A stretch of 64,000 nt of DNA. Origin: Chryseobacterium paridis (GTDB lineage: Bacteria; Bacteroidota; Bacteroidia; Flavobacteriales; Weeksellaceae). A program made the position numbers and the translations under genes. How positions within the stretch are numbered: the first letter of the stretch is position 1; each line of letters opens with the position of its first letter. The stretch is from positions 833,136-897,135 of the forward strand of contig NZ_JAENHK010000010.1 of the NCBI RefSeq assembly GCF_016595215.1, given 5' to 3'. The notes beneath the pieces were generated by a model that made no database searches, was not told the origin of the DNA, and saw only the letters and a list, made by a program, of their open reading frames with translations. Of the stretch, positions 1 through 8,650 are shown in pieces.

Positions 1-240
1 CATATTGCTGCATAATGAAGTACACATAAGCTTCTTAAAAATCTTCGATTTTCATCTCACTCATTCTAATCATCACACTTGTCATTCAGAACGAAGCGTA
101 TGCGAAGTGAAGAATCTAAAATACTTAATCGCAAAGACGCTAATTTTTTTTAAGTGTTATGTATTTAAAGCGCAAGGATTTTTATCTCCGATAAAAATTA
201 AAAAAAATCTGCTCGATCTGCTCAATCCGCGAGAGATAAA
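1..240. repeat. Copy 1 of a ~240-bp tandem direct repeat
   Basis: Nearly the same sequence recurs at 342-583. Both copies begin CATATTGCTGCATAATGAAG and end in GCGAGAGATAAA. Inside are a GTCATTCAGAACGAAGCG word, also found at 60028, and an AATCGCAAAGACGCTAA word. An open frame spans part of the copy but has no resemblance to a protein. I see no gene in 1-592. Confidence 0.85.
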
Positions 241-341
241 TAAAGCAAATCTACACGAGTTTTTTAACCACCAACCAAAGGTTCGACGTAGTCAAAAGTC
301 ACAAAAGTGTTAAACACTTTAGAACACGTAAGAAAGTTTAT

Positions 342-583
342 CATATTGCTGCATAATGAAGGACACATAAGCTTTTAAAAATCTTTGATTTTTATCTCAC
401 TCATTCTAATCATCACATTTGTCATTCAGAACGAAGCGCATGCGAAGTGAAGAATCTAAAATAGGTTAATCGCAAAGACGCTAATTTTTTTTAAAAATAT
501 TATATATTTAAGGCGCAAGGATTTTTATCTCCGATAAAAATTTAAAAAATCTGCATGATCTGCTCAATCTGCGAGAGATAAAA
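342..583. repeat. Copy 2 of the ~240-bp tandem direct repeat
   Basis: This copy differs from 1-240 by scattered substitutions and small indels, so the duplication is not recent. The 100 bp between the copies carries AAAGTGTTAAACACTTTAGA and ACACGTAAG words that recur in 12090-12160. The copy ends just before the stop codon of the following minus-strand gene. Confidence 0.85.
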
Positions 584-592
584 AATAGCCCC

Positions 593-1924
593 CTACTTTA
601 TGCTACTATTCAAAGCTCTCTTATTTGCATAGTAATTTCTAATACCCGTTGAAACCTGTAAAGAATAGTCTGTAGTTACATATTCTTCTCCTTTATATCT
701 CATCGTATTCGCTCCCGGAGCAATATCAGAAAAAAACTGTCTGAATGATTCCGGAGAATAATTCAGTCGTGTTGTAGTTGCTTTAAAATCTCCTAAAGGC
801 AGAGTAACGCCTTTGCTACTAACTGCTGCATTACCATGACACGAAATACATGATGATATTGAATTATCAATAGGCCCGTTTAGCCTTCCTCCTAATCCAT
901 GATATTTGAGATAAGCTGCTGTTTTATCTTTCTTTTCCGAATGTATCAATGATGCATTGATAAAAGACTCTTGAAGTTCTTTATTAATAAATGCACCATC
1001 ACGATGCACATCTTTTGTTATCCCTGAATCATTGCCCCAACTTAACCCTACCGGAACCATTCGATCCCAAACCGTTTTCCCTTTACTGGATCCGTCATAC
1101 ATAAATGTTCCGTATACCCAACCAGTTTTTAATGCCCTTTTATCCTTGATCGCAATATCGATCTGAAGCAGTCTAACCGTTCTCTCAGTTCTTGTTTTAT
1201 CGGCACATTCTGTATTAGGATTGCATACATAAATATTAGCCTTCCATTCCAATGTATTTTTTAGAAAAGGAACCTTACTCAAAGTTCCATCAGTAAATAG
1301 TAATTTAAAACTTACGGTTCCTTCCGGAAAGTTAGATTTTACCGGATCCGGATCTTGATTCGGAGCGGACCAAACTTGCCCTAGTGTATAACCTCCCGGA
1401 GAATTATACATTCCTACTGCCCAATTTTCCAATTCTATATCCTGTTGATCATGTATTTTATATTTTGGTGTCGCAAACTCCCTTGTCAGACCATGGATAT
1501 ATTCACGTCCATTTCCTATATACGCTTTATTCAGGTACTTTCCATCATCATGAAGCCACGGAGCATGATACCATTTTCTGATTTTATTTTCCTGTCCTCT
1601 GAAATCAACCTCTCTATTGCCTTCAAGGCAATAATGTAAAACAGTCTGCATATAAAGCTCAGGATCTTTGGTGAAATCAATACTTTGCCATGGATAATTT
1701 TCAACAATCAATATTTTCGGATAATCCTGACTCAATTCAAATGTTTTCATTCCTGATGGGGGAGTATAATTCGCATTATAGCTTGGAAATAAAGCTTCAG
1801 TATAAATGATTTTTTTTGTTATTATTCCCTTCTTGGAAGACATCCGATTTTGAAGAGATTGCTGGCAGCACACCAAGATAATAAATACAGTCAAAACACT
1901 TAAATATCTTAATCTTTGTTTCAT
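593..1924 (-). CDS. Putative secreted lipoprotein with a c-type haem motif
   Basis: The product is about 443 residues. I chose the start at MKQRLRYLSVL because it gives a clean signal peptide ending in a lipobox-like LVCC; the longer frame upstream runs into repeat DNA. A single CISCH motif (C359, C362, H363) preceded by Ser-Ser fits covalent haem attachment after export, so it may be an envelope electron carrier or an enzyme with a haem domain at its C-terminus. The first 340 residues resemble no family I can name. It is a lone gene bracketed by dispersed repeats. Export and haem binding are inferred from motifs only. Confidence 0.7.
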   Translation of the reverse strand: MKQRLRYLSVLTVFIILVCCQQSLQNRMSSKKGIITKKIIYTEALFPSYNANYTPPSGMKTFELSQDYPKILIVENYPWQSIDFTKDPELYMQTVLHYCLEGNREVDFRGQENKIRKWYHAPWLHDDGKYLNKAYIGNGREYIHGLTREFATPKYKIHDQQDIELENWAVGMYNSPGGYTLGQVWSAPNQDPDPVKSNFPEGTVSFKLLFTDGTLSKVPFLKNTLEWKANIYVCNPNTECADKTRTERTVRLLQIDIAIKDKRALKTGWVYGTFMYDGSSKGKTVWDRMVPVGLSWGNDSGITKDVHRDGAFINKELQESFINASLIHSEKKDKTAAYLKYHGLGGRLNGPIDNSISSCISCHGNAAVSSKGVTLPLGDFKATTTRLNYSPESFRQFFSDIAPGANTMRYKGEEYVTTDYSLQVSTGIRNYYANKRALNSSIK

Positions 1925-1939
1925 ATCAATAGTTTGATT

Positions 1940-2250
1940 GTAAAGATAATAGGTTAATCGCAAAGGCGCTAAAATCTTCAAAACATTACGTCTTAAAGAT
2001 TTTTATTTTCGATGAAAATTTAAAGAAATCTGCATGATCTGCTCAATCCGCGAGAGCAAAAACAAAACGAAGAGATTAAAGCTCCCACAGATTTCACAAA
2101 TATCACAGATGATTATTATAAAGATACTTGATCAAACCAGCAGGAAAAAAGATCTGTGTAATCTGTGCAATCTGCGGGAAAAGAAATAAAAATTAGAATT
2201 CTCGCAGATTTTGCAGATAACGCAGATGATAATGATTAAAAAATAAAAAA
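1940..2250. repeat. Dispersed CACAGATT/AATCTGTG imperfect palindromes
   Basis: This stretch without a gene holds fragments of the 240-bp repeat (GGTTAATCGCAAAGGCGCTA, then CTGCATGATCTGCTCAATCC). Next come CCCACAGATTTCAC...TCACAGAT and, about 60 bp on, its near complement ATCTGTGTAATCTGTGC, then CTCGCAGATTTTGCAGATAA. Related words occur at 43265-43472 and 63619-63640. From 2250 to 2450 I see only AT-rich sequence. Confidence 0.7.
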
Positions 2251-2450
2251 TAGCTATTTAAAAATATAATCCAACTTCTCGATACGTTTTTTTCAAAACC
2301 TACTCGAAGTGACGAATCATTGTCTCCGTAATAAACCTGGCCGAAAATCTTTGATTTTCTTGCGCCTTAAAAACAACATCCTTAAAAAAACCTTTGTGCC
2401 TTTACGATTAACAAAAACTAATTATTAACATCACAATTGAAGCTGTTACA

Positions 2451-2500
2451 ATTCCCCTCCCTCGGAGGGGTGGCAAATCAAAGATTTGACGGGGTGGTAC
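2451..2500 (+). repeat. Two-hairpin dispersed repeat, copy A
   Basis: The element has hairpin CCCCTCC-ctc-GGAGGGG, then hairpin CAAATC-aaa-GATTTG, then GACGGGGTGG. An inverted-orientation copy lies at 12374-12422. Short GC-rich elements of this kind are spread through many flavobacterial chromosomes. It lies about 65 bp before the Rrf2 gene. Confidence 0.8.
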
Positions 2501-2563
2501 AAAACATTCCCCACTTGAAAAACATTTCATTAATAAAAGAAAATGTTATAACTTGCAGTCATT

Positions 2564-2980
2564 ATGATGTCCAAACGTTGCAAATATGCTTTAAAAGCAA
2601 TGGTCAGGTTAGCAAGAAATTACAATCAGGGCTTTCTTCCTACTTCTGTTATTGCACAAGATGAACATATTCCCAGAAAATTTTTAGAACAAATTCTTCT
2701 AGAATTAAAGAGAGTAAAACTTGTTAATAGTAAACAAGGGAAAGCAGGTGGATATTATTTGCTGAAATCTCCTGACGAAGTCTCTCTTGCTGACATTTAC
2801 CGGATTTTTGATGGACCTATAGCATTGGCTCCTTGTGTCTCTTTAAACTTTTATGAACCATGCGATGATTGTGTGGATGAAGAAACCTGCTACCTTAGAA
2901 AAGAGTTTATTATTGTAAGGGAGAAAACAAGAAAAAGCATGATGGAGGCCACTCTGACCACGTTTATGAAAAAAAGTTAG
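2564..2980 (+). CDS. Rrf2-family transcriptional regulator
   Basis: The 138-residue product has an N-terminal winged helix typical of Rrf2 (KYALKAMVRLA, then EQILLELKRVKLVNSKQGKAGGYYL). A Cys-rich segment follows at about residues 86-105 with four cysteines (APC, EPC, DDC, ETC). In IscR and NsrR such cysteines bind an Fe-S cluster; Rrf2 members such as CymR instead read cysteine status. The gene is directly upstream of cysH and in the same direction, so it is the likely regulator of the sulfur locus. The start is one of two adjacent ATGs. Ligand and target are inferred. Confidence 0.85.
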   Translation: MMSKRCKYALKAMVRLARNYNQGFLPTSVIAQDEHIPRKFLEQILLELKRVKLVNSKQGKAGGYYLLKSPDEVSLADIYRIFDGPIALAPCVSLNFYEPCDDCVDEETCYLRKEFIIVREKTRKSMMEATLTTFMKKS

Positions 2981-2998
2981 TTTTTTTAATTTTAAATA

Positions 2999-3013
2999 CT
3001 ACTAATTTGGTAG
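2999..3013. promoter_or_regulatory. Putative operator overlapping the cysH -33 box
   Basis: The sequence is CTAC, seven bases, then GTAG, with the -33 TTTG inside the spacer. A repressor bound here would block the promoter. The Rrf2 protein encoded just upstream is the obvious candidate; this is inference from position and symmetry. Confidence 0.4.
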
Positions 3014-3037
3014 GATTAATAGGATTATATATATTTG
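3006..3037 (+). promoter_or_regulatory. cysH operon promoter (Bacteroidota type)
   Basis: TTTG at 3006-3009 and TATATTTG at 3030-3037 are separated by exactly 20 bases, matching the TTTG-N19-21-TAnnTTTG consensus of the Bacteroidota housekeeping sigma factor. Transcription should begin near 3042-3045, just ahead of cysH. Confidence 0.75.
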
Positions 3038-3046
3038 CACAGATTA

Positions 3047-3772
3047 ATGTCAATGCAAATGGAAAATAGCCTTAAAATAGAATTCGATAAACTAGTGAAA
3101 GAAGCTTCTGAAACTCCCTTTCAGAAGGACTTTTTACAGATACTGGTAGAACGGTTTCCTAATGAGCTCATCTTTTCGACGAGCTTTAGTTATGAAGATC
3201 AGGTAATCACACATCTCATTAAAGATCTTAATGTTGATATTTTTACACTGGATACTGGACGACTTTTCGAACAGACCTATGAAACCTGGACTGCAACCAT
3301 AGCATTCTTCAAAAAAAATATTAAAGCATATTATCCCGACACCGAAGAAATAAGAGACTTCGTTTCACAAAACGGACCGGATTCATTTTACCAATCGGTC
3401 GAGCAGAGAAAGGCATGCTGTACGATCCGAAAAGTTCATCCTCTGAAAAAAGCGCTGCAAGGATATAAGGTATGGATCACCGGATTAAGATCAGAGCATT
3501 CTGCCAACAGACAAAATATGCCGCAGGTGGAATGGGATGAGGACAATCAGATCATTAAATTTCACCCAATCCTTCACTGGACGACAGAACAGGTAACGGA
3601 TTACGTAAAAACACATCATTTGCCTTACAATTATCTGCATAAAAAAGGATTTGTAAGTATTGGATGCGAACCCTGTACAAGAGCGATAAAAGAAGGAGAG
3701 GACTTCAGAGCAGGCCGATGGTGGTGGGAAGATGCCAACAAAAAAGAATGCGGATTACATATTCATCAATAA
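3047..3772 (+). CDS. cysH: Adenylylsulfate (APS/PAPS) reductase
   Basis: The enzyme reduces APS (or PAPS) to sulfite with thioredoxin. Visible features are the STSFSYEDQ nucleotide-binding loop, a CC pair (C124, C125), a CEPC pair (C207, C210) and the C-terminal ECGLH with the catalytic Cys. The CC plus CXXC pattern marks the [4Fe-4S] type that normally uses APS. No APS kinase gene is present here, which agrees. The start is one of three ATGs (3047, 3053, 3059); with a transcription start near 3043 the last would leave the longest leader. It is the first gene of the cys operon, and cysD follows after 11 bases. Confidence 0.93.
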   Translation: MSMQMENSLKIEFDKLVKEASETPFQKDFLQILVERFPNELIFSTSFSYEDQVITHLIKDLNVDIFTLDTGRLFEQTYETWTATIAFFKKNIKAYYPDTEEIRDFVSQNGPDSFYQSVEQRKACCTIRKVHPLKKALQGYKVWITGLRSEHSANRQNMPQVEWDEDNQIIKFHPILHWTTEQVTDYVKTHHLPYNYLHKKGFVSIGCEPCTRAIKEGEDFRAGRWWWEDANKKECGLHIHQ

Positions 3773-3783
3773 AAAAAGAACAC

Positions 3784-4692
3784 ATGTCAACATATCATTT
3801 AGATTATTTAGATCAGTTAGAAGCTGAATCCATTTACATTTTAAGAGAAGTAGCAGGACAATTTGAACGTCCGGCTCTTTTATTCAGCGGAGGAAAGGAC
3901 AGTATTGTACTGGCTCATCTGGCTTCAAAAGCATTTCGTCACGGAAAGATCCCTTTTACTTTTGTTCATGTAGATACTGGACATAACTTTCCGGAGGTTT
4001 TAACCTTTAGAGATCAACTCGTGCATCAACTGGAAGTAGACTTAGTAGTGCGTAAAGTGGAGGACACGATAAAAAAGAAAAGTCTAACAGAACCTAAAGG
4101 TAAATTTCCAAGCAGAAATTGGCTGCAGACCTATACATTGCTCGATACCATAGAAGAGTTTGAATTTGATTCCTGTATTGGAGGTGCTCGGAGAGATGAG
4201 GAAAAAGCCCGTGCAAAGGAGAGAATATTTTCTGTCAGAGATGAGTTTGGACAATGGGATCCTAAACTTCAACGTCCTGAGCTATGGAATATTTTCAATG
4301 GCAAAATTCATAAGGGTGAGAATGTAAGAATTTTCCCTATAAGCAACTGGACAGAACTGGATGTCTGGAATTATATCCGTAGAGAAAAAATCGCGCTGCC
4401 TTCTATTTACTTCTCGCACAATAGAGAAGTGGTGGATTTTAATGGTCAATGGATTGCCAATTCTCAACACGCTTCTCTGGAAGTCCATGATTTCGTAACC
4501 ACAAAAAAAATACGCTATCGTACCGTAGGTGATATGACATGCACTGCAGCAGTTGAATCTTATGCAGAAACAATAGACGCGGTTATTGAAGAGATTTCAG
4601 CAACCCGGATCTCTGAGCGTGGAGAAACCAGAATTGATGACAGGGTAACGGAAGCCGCTATGGAAGACCGTAAAAAAGGAGGATACTTTTAA
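3784..4692 (+). CDS. cysD: Sulfate adenylyltransferase subunit 2
   Basis: This is the catalytic subunit of ATP sulfurylase, which forms APS from sulfate and ATP with the GTPase CysN. The 302-residue protein carries the PP-loop SGGKDS at residues 35-40 and the conserved GGARRDEEKARAKER block. It begins at MSTYHLDYL; in-frame sequence upstream overlaps cysH and is not part of the family. It ends in the typical ATEAAMEDRKKGGYF-like tail. Second gene of the cys operon, 76 bases ahead of cysN. Confidence 0.96.
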   Translation: MSTYHLDYLDQLEAESIYILREVAGQFERPALLFSGGKDSIVLAHLASKAFRHGKIPFTFVHVDTGHNFPEVLTFRDQLVHQLEVDLVVRKVEDTIKKKSLTEPKGKFPSRNWLQTYTLLDTIEEFEFDSCIGGARRDEEKARAKERIFSVRDEFGQWDPKLQRPELWNIFNGKIHKGENVRIFPISNWTELDVWNYIRREKIALPSIYFSHNREVVDFNGQWIANSQHASLEVHDFVTTKKIRYRTVGDMTCTAAVESYAETIDAVIEEISATRISERGETRIDDRVTEAAMEDRKKGGYF

Positions 4693-4768
4693 TCAATGAT
4701 AAAAGATAATTGATCAATGATTAAGGCAGAATGTCATCAATTATTACTCATAACTCATAATTCAAAAA

Positions 4769-6007
4769 ATGGATATATTAAGATTTATAACAGCAGGAAG
4801 TGTGGATGATGGTAAAAGTACCCTTATCGGAAGACTGCTATACGATAGCAAAAGTATTTTACAGGATCAGCTGGAAGTACTTGAAAAACACTCTAAAAAT
4901 AAAAATGAAGACGGTGTTGATTTAGCACTTTTAACAGATGGTCTGCGTGCAGAAAGAGAACAGGGAATTACTATTGATGTAGCTTACAGATATTTTTCTA
5001 CACCCAGAAGAAAATTTATTATTGCAGATGCCCCCGGCCATGTACAATATACACGTAATATGATCACCGGAGCGTCTAATTCTGACTTGATGGTCATCCT
5101 GATCGACGCGAGAAAAGGAGTTATTGAACAGACAAGAAGGCACTCCATTATTGCGTCTTTACTACAATTAAAAAAGGTAGCCGTAGCTATTAACAAAATG
5201 GATATGGTAGATTATTCACAAGAAGTTTTTGAAACCATAAAAGCTGACTATTCAAAAATTGCTGAAGGACTGGGTTTGAAAGACGTGACTTATTTCCCTA
5301 TTTCAGCGCTTAAAGGAGATAACATTGTTTCTTTATCACCGAAGACAGATTGGTATGAAGGAGATTCTCTTCTGGACTATCTGGAACAGGTAAAATTGAA
5401 TGAGGAATTGAATAACGGAAGTCGTTTTCAGGTTCAGTATGTGATCCGTCCTCAAACAGAAGAATTACATGATTACAGAGGTTACGCGGGACAGATCTTA
5501 AGCGGTCAGTTTAAAAAAGGCGACAAAATTCATATACTTCCGGCAGGTTCAACCACTGAAATTGTTAAAATCGAAATCAATGGAGTAGAAAAGGAACAAG
5601 CCTTTGAAGGGCAGCCTGCAGTTATTCATATAGCCAACGATTTAGATATCAGCAGGGGAGATTTTTTCGCCACCGAAGAACAGCTTCCGGTTATTGAGAA
5701 AGATCTTGAGGTTCTGCTATGCTGGCTTGATCAAAAATCATTACAGCCTGGTAATAAATATATATTACAACAAAACAGCAGACTGGTAAAAGCAATTGTA
5801 AAAGAGGTGGACTACAAGATCAATGTAAATACTCTTGAACAGGAAAAGGCTGAAGGAGAAATTAAACTCAATGAGATTGTCAAAGTGACGCTTCGAACTG
5901 CACAACCCCTGGTGTACGATAGTTTTATCAATAATAAAAGAACAGGGTCTTCAATTTTAGTAGATGAGACCTCCAATTCAACAGTAGCAGCATGCATAAT
6001 TCAATAG
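4769..6007 (+). CDS. cysN: Sulfate adenylyltransferase subunit 1 (GTPase)
   Basis: This EF-Tu-like GTPase drives APS synthesis by CysD. The P-loop GSVDDGKS is at residues 10-17, the switch II DAPGHVQYTRNM and NKMD motifs follow, and two beta-barrel domains fill the rest. At 412 residues it is the CysN-only form: the APS kinase domain found in CysNC fusions is absent. That fits the [4Fe-4S] CysH upstream. cysE begins 3 bases after its stop, so the two are probably coupled in translation. Confidence 0.96.
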   Translation: MDILRFITAGSVDDGKSTLIGRLLYDSKSILQDQLEVLEKHSKNKNEDGVDLALLTDGLRAEREQGITIDVAYRYFSTPRRKFIIADAPGHVQYTRNMITGASNSDLMVILIDARKGVIEQTRRHSIIASLLQLKKVAVAINKMDMVDYSQEVFETIKADYSKIAEGLGLKDVTYFPISALKGDNIVSLSPKTDWYEGDSLLDYLEQVKLNEELNNGSRFQVQYVIRPQTEELHDYRGYAGQILSGQFKKGDKIHILPAGSTTEIVKIEINGVEKEQAFEGQPAVIHIANDLDISRGDFFATEEQLPVIEKDLEVLLCWLDQKSLQPGNKYILQQNSRLVKAIVKEVDYKINVNTLEQEKAEGEIKLNEIVKVTLRTAQPLVYDSFINNKRTGSSILVDETSNSTVAACIIQ

Positions 6008-6010
6008 AAA

Positions 6011-6841
6011 ATGACAGTTTCAAATAATTTAATTGACCGAATCCGTAATAACAAACAAAGTCATCCCCATCGTTTTTTTGATAAGGTAAAAGCAAAATAT
6101 TTCGTTACCGGATTGTATGAGGTACTTTTTCTTCCTGAAAAAGAAAATACAACAAATCAATTGGAGGGAAACTTTGCAAAATTGTATGGTGCTCTTTTTA
6201 GCCTGATAAACTGCATTACTGCAGATGAAGATCTTGCAGAAATACAAACGGATGCCTTTTTTAATGCATTGCCGGAAATCTATGATCAACTGATTCTGGA
6301 TTCAGTAGCTATTCTTGAATTTGATCCGGCAGCGGGTTCTCTGGAAGAAATACTTCTTGCATATCCTGGATATTTTGCAACCTATGTGTATCGTATTTCT
6401 CATCAGCTATGGAATCAGGAAGTGAAAATATTACCACGCGTCATTTCAGAATATGCACACAGCAAAACAGGAATTGATATCCATCCCGGAGCAGTGATCG
6501 GGGAGTATTTCTTTATTGATCACGGAACCGGAATTGTTATTGGTGAAACGGCAGTCATTGGGAATCATGTAAAAATATATCAGGGTGTGACCCTTGGGGC
6601 TTTAAATGTTTCTAAAGAAAAAGCCAATCAGAAAAGACATCCTAATATTGAGGATCATGTTACTATTTATTCCGGAGCGACCATTCTTGGAGGAAATACA
6701 ACAGTTGGCAAAGACAGTATTATCGGAGGAAATGTATGGATCACACAAAGTGTTCCTCCCAACTCTCTGGTTTATCATAAAAGTGAAATAAAAATAAAGG
6801 ATAACAACTCATTACCAGAATCTTTAACCTTTGTTATTTAA
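6011..6841 (+). CDS. cysE: Serine O-acetyltransferase
   Basis: It acetylates L-serine to O-acetylserine, the sulfide acceptor for cysteine synthase. The N-terminal helical domain is followed by a left-handed beta-helix (about residues 150-250) with the motifs GIDIHPGAVIGEYFFIDHG and YQGVTLGA...KRHPNIEDHV typical of EpsC/CysE. The length (276 residues) matches the longer N-terminus of Bacteroidota EpsC. It is tightly packed between cysN and cysK. Confidence 0.95.
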   Translation: MTVSNNLIDRIRNNKQSHPHRFFDKVKAKYFVTGLYEVLFLPEKENTTNQLEGNFAKLYGALFSLINCITADEDLAEIQTDAFFNALPEIYDQLILDSVAILEFDPAAGSLEEILLAYPGYFATYVYRISHQLWNQEVKILPRVISEYAHSKTGIDIHPGAVIGEYFFIDHGTGIVIGETAVIGNHVKIYQGVTLGALNVSKEKANQKRHPNIEDHVTIYSGATILGGNTTVGKDSIIGGNVWITQSVPPNSLVYHKSEIKIKDNNSLPESLTFVI

Positions 6842-6867
6842 AATAGAAAAATAAAAATTGTATTGGT

Positions 6868-7779
6868 ATGAAATTTCAGAACACATTAGAAACGATTGGG
6901 AATACGCCAGTCGTAAAAATTAACAAGCTTTTTAATTCAGATCATGAAGTCTGGATCAAGTTAGAAAAAAGCAATCCCGGAGGAAGCATCAAAGACAGAA
7001 TAGCATTAGCAATGATTGAGGATGCAGAAGCCAAAGGATTATTGAACAAAGACAGCACGATCATAGAACCTACCAGTGGAAATACAGGAATAGGACTTTC
7101 ATTGGTTGCTGCCGTAAAAGGATACAAACTTATTCTGGTAATGCCCGATAGTATGAGTATAGAGCGCCGTAAAATTATGGAAGCCTATGGAGCTCAATTT
7201 GTATTGACCCCAAGAGAAAAAGGGATGAAGGGTGCCATTGAAAAAGCTAATGAACTGGCACAGGAAACTCCAAATTCGTGGATCCCAAGACAGTTTGATA
7301 ATCCTGCCAATGTAAAGATTCACACCGAAACGACCGCAAAGGAAATAATAAAAGATTTTCCTGATGGCCTGGATTATGTGATCACAGGAGTAGGAACAGG
7401 GGGGCACATCACTGGAATTGCAAAAGTCTTGAAAGAGAAATATCCCAATATTAGAGTAATTGCAGTAGAACCAGAGTTATCCCCTGTATTGAGTGGAGGA
7501 AGTCCTGCACCTCATCCGTTACAAGGTTTAGGAGCTGGATTTGTCCCTTCTATATTAGATATAACCCTTTTAGATGGTGTTATTACTGTAGGTAAAGATG
7601 AAGCTTTTGAGTATACTTTAGATGCAGCAAAAAAAGAAGGCCTTTTCGTAGGAATTTCTACAGGAGCTGCACTGGCTGCCATAGCAAAACATTTACCCGA
7701 GATACAGCATGGTGCTAAAATTCTTACCATTAATTACGACACCGGCGAGAGGTATCTCTCCATTGAAGGGCTCTTCTAA
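6868..7779 (+). CDS. cysK: Cysteine synthase A (O-acetylserine sulfhydrylase)
   Basis: This PLP enzyme makes cysteine from O-acetylserine and sulfide. K42 in NPGGSIKDR is the Schiff-base lysine, TSGNTG binds substrate, and GTGGHITG binds the PLP phosphate. At 303 residues it is a full-length CysK; CysM activity cannot be excluded by eye. It follows cysE by 26 bases, so the O-acetylserine-forming and -using enzymes are made together. Confidence 0.95.
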   Translation: MKFQNTLETIGNTPVVKINKLFNSDHEVWIKLEKSNPGGSIKDRIALAMIEDAEAKGLLNKDSTIIEPTSGNTGIGLSLVAAVKGYKLILVMPDSMSIERRKIMEAYGAQFVLTPREKGMKGAIEKANELAQETPNSWIPRQFDNPANVKIHTETTAKEIIKDFPDGLDYVITGVGTGGHITGIAKVLKEKYPNIRVIAVEPELSPVLSGGSPAPHPLQGLGAGFVPSILDITLLDGVITVGKDEAFEYTLDAAKKEGLFVGISTGAALAAIAKHLPEIQHGAKILTINYDTGERYLSIEGLF

Positions 7780-7804
7780 ACTCTTTAACTAACACAGACT
7801 TTAA

Positions 7805-8650
7805 ATGAATACACATAATAAAGCACCCAAGGTTTATCTTATTGGTGCAGGACCCGGCAACCCAGATCTCATCACAGTAAAAGCGGTAAAAGCTATTGCT
7901 AAAGCGGATGTTATCTTATGCGACCGTCTTGTAAGTCCTGAGATTTTAGAGACGTATGTCAGTAAAAACGCAGAAGTTATTTATGTAGGTAAAGAATGCA
8001 GTAAGAATGCATCTACTCCTCAGTCGCTCATTAATATTTTAATGGTGGATTATGCCCGCCAAAATAAAACAGTGGTAAGACTTAAAGGAGGTGATGTATC
8101 TATATTTTCTAATATTCTGGATGAATTGCAGACTTTAAAAGAAAATCAAATCCCATTTGAAATTATCCCGGGAATTACTGCAGCCTTAGGAGCCGCAGCC
8201 TATGCAGGTATGCCTTTGACAGCCAGAGGATATGCTACATCAGTTCGTTTTCTTACTTATTATAAGTCTGAAATTCTAACCAATGATTATTGGAAAGAAC
8301 TTGCTGTGACCAATGATACTCTTGTATTTTATATGTCTAAAGGGAATCTTACAGCTCTCGTAGAGAAATTTATACAGCTAGATGTTTCAAGGGATAAAAA
8401 AATTGCCGTGATTGAACAGGCTACTACACCTTATCAAAAAGTGTATACCTCTTCTTTTAATGATTTTGCAGTAAAGTATGCAGATAAAACTTTTGCCTCT
8501 CCATCATTGGTAGTGATCGGTAAAGTAGTCAATCTGCATGAAGAATTTTCGTGGCTTCAAAATTCCGAAAACGAAGGTCTTTATTTTAAATCAGTTGAAA
8601 ATGGAAGCCTTATACAAAAAACTCAAAACTTCTTCGAATATGCTGTCTGA
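7805..8650 (+). CDS. cobA: Uroporphyrinogen-III C-methyltransferase
   Basis: It methylates uroporphyrinogen III twice to precorrin-2, the first committed step of sirohaem synthesis. The N-terminus YLIGAGPGNPDLITVKA and the VVRLKGGDVSIF motif are diagnostic of SUMT enzymes. The single-domain form (281 residues) lacks the dehydrogenase part of CysG, which is supplied by the fusion gene at 15376. The last codons overlap the start of cysJ. Confidence 0.93.
   Translation: MNTHNKAPKVYLIGAGPGNPDLITVKAVKAIAKADVILCDRLVSPEILETYVSKNAEVIYVGKECSKNASTPQSLINILMVDYARQNKTVVRLKGGDVSIFSNILDELQTLKENQIPFEIIPGITAALGAAAYAGMPLTARGYATSVRFLTYYKSEILTNDYWKELAVTNDTLVFYMSKGNLTALVEKFIQLDVSRDKKIAVIEQATTPYQKVYTSSFNDFAVKYADKTFASPSLVVIGKVVNLHEEFSWLQNSENEGLYFKSVENGSLIQKTQNFFEYAV

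Noticed and set aside
5-313. 102-codon open frame at the left edge
   Set aside because: It lies in the 240-bp repeat, its counterpart in the second copy is broken, and the translation resembles no protein.
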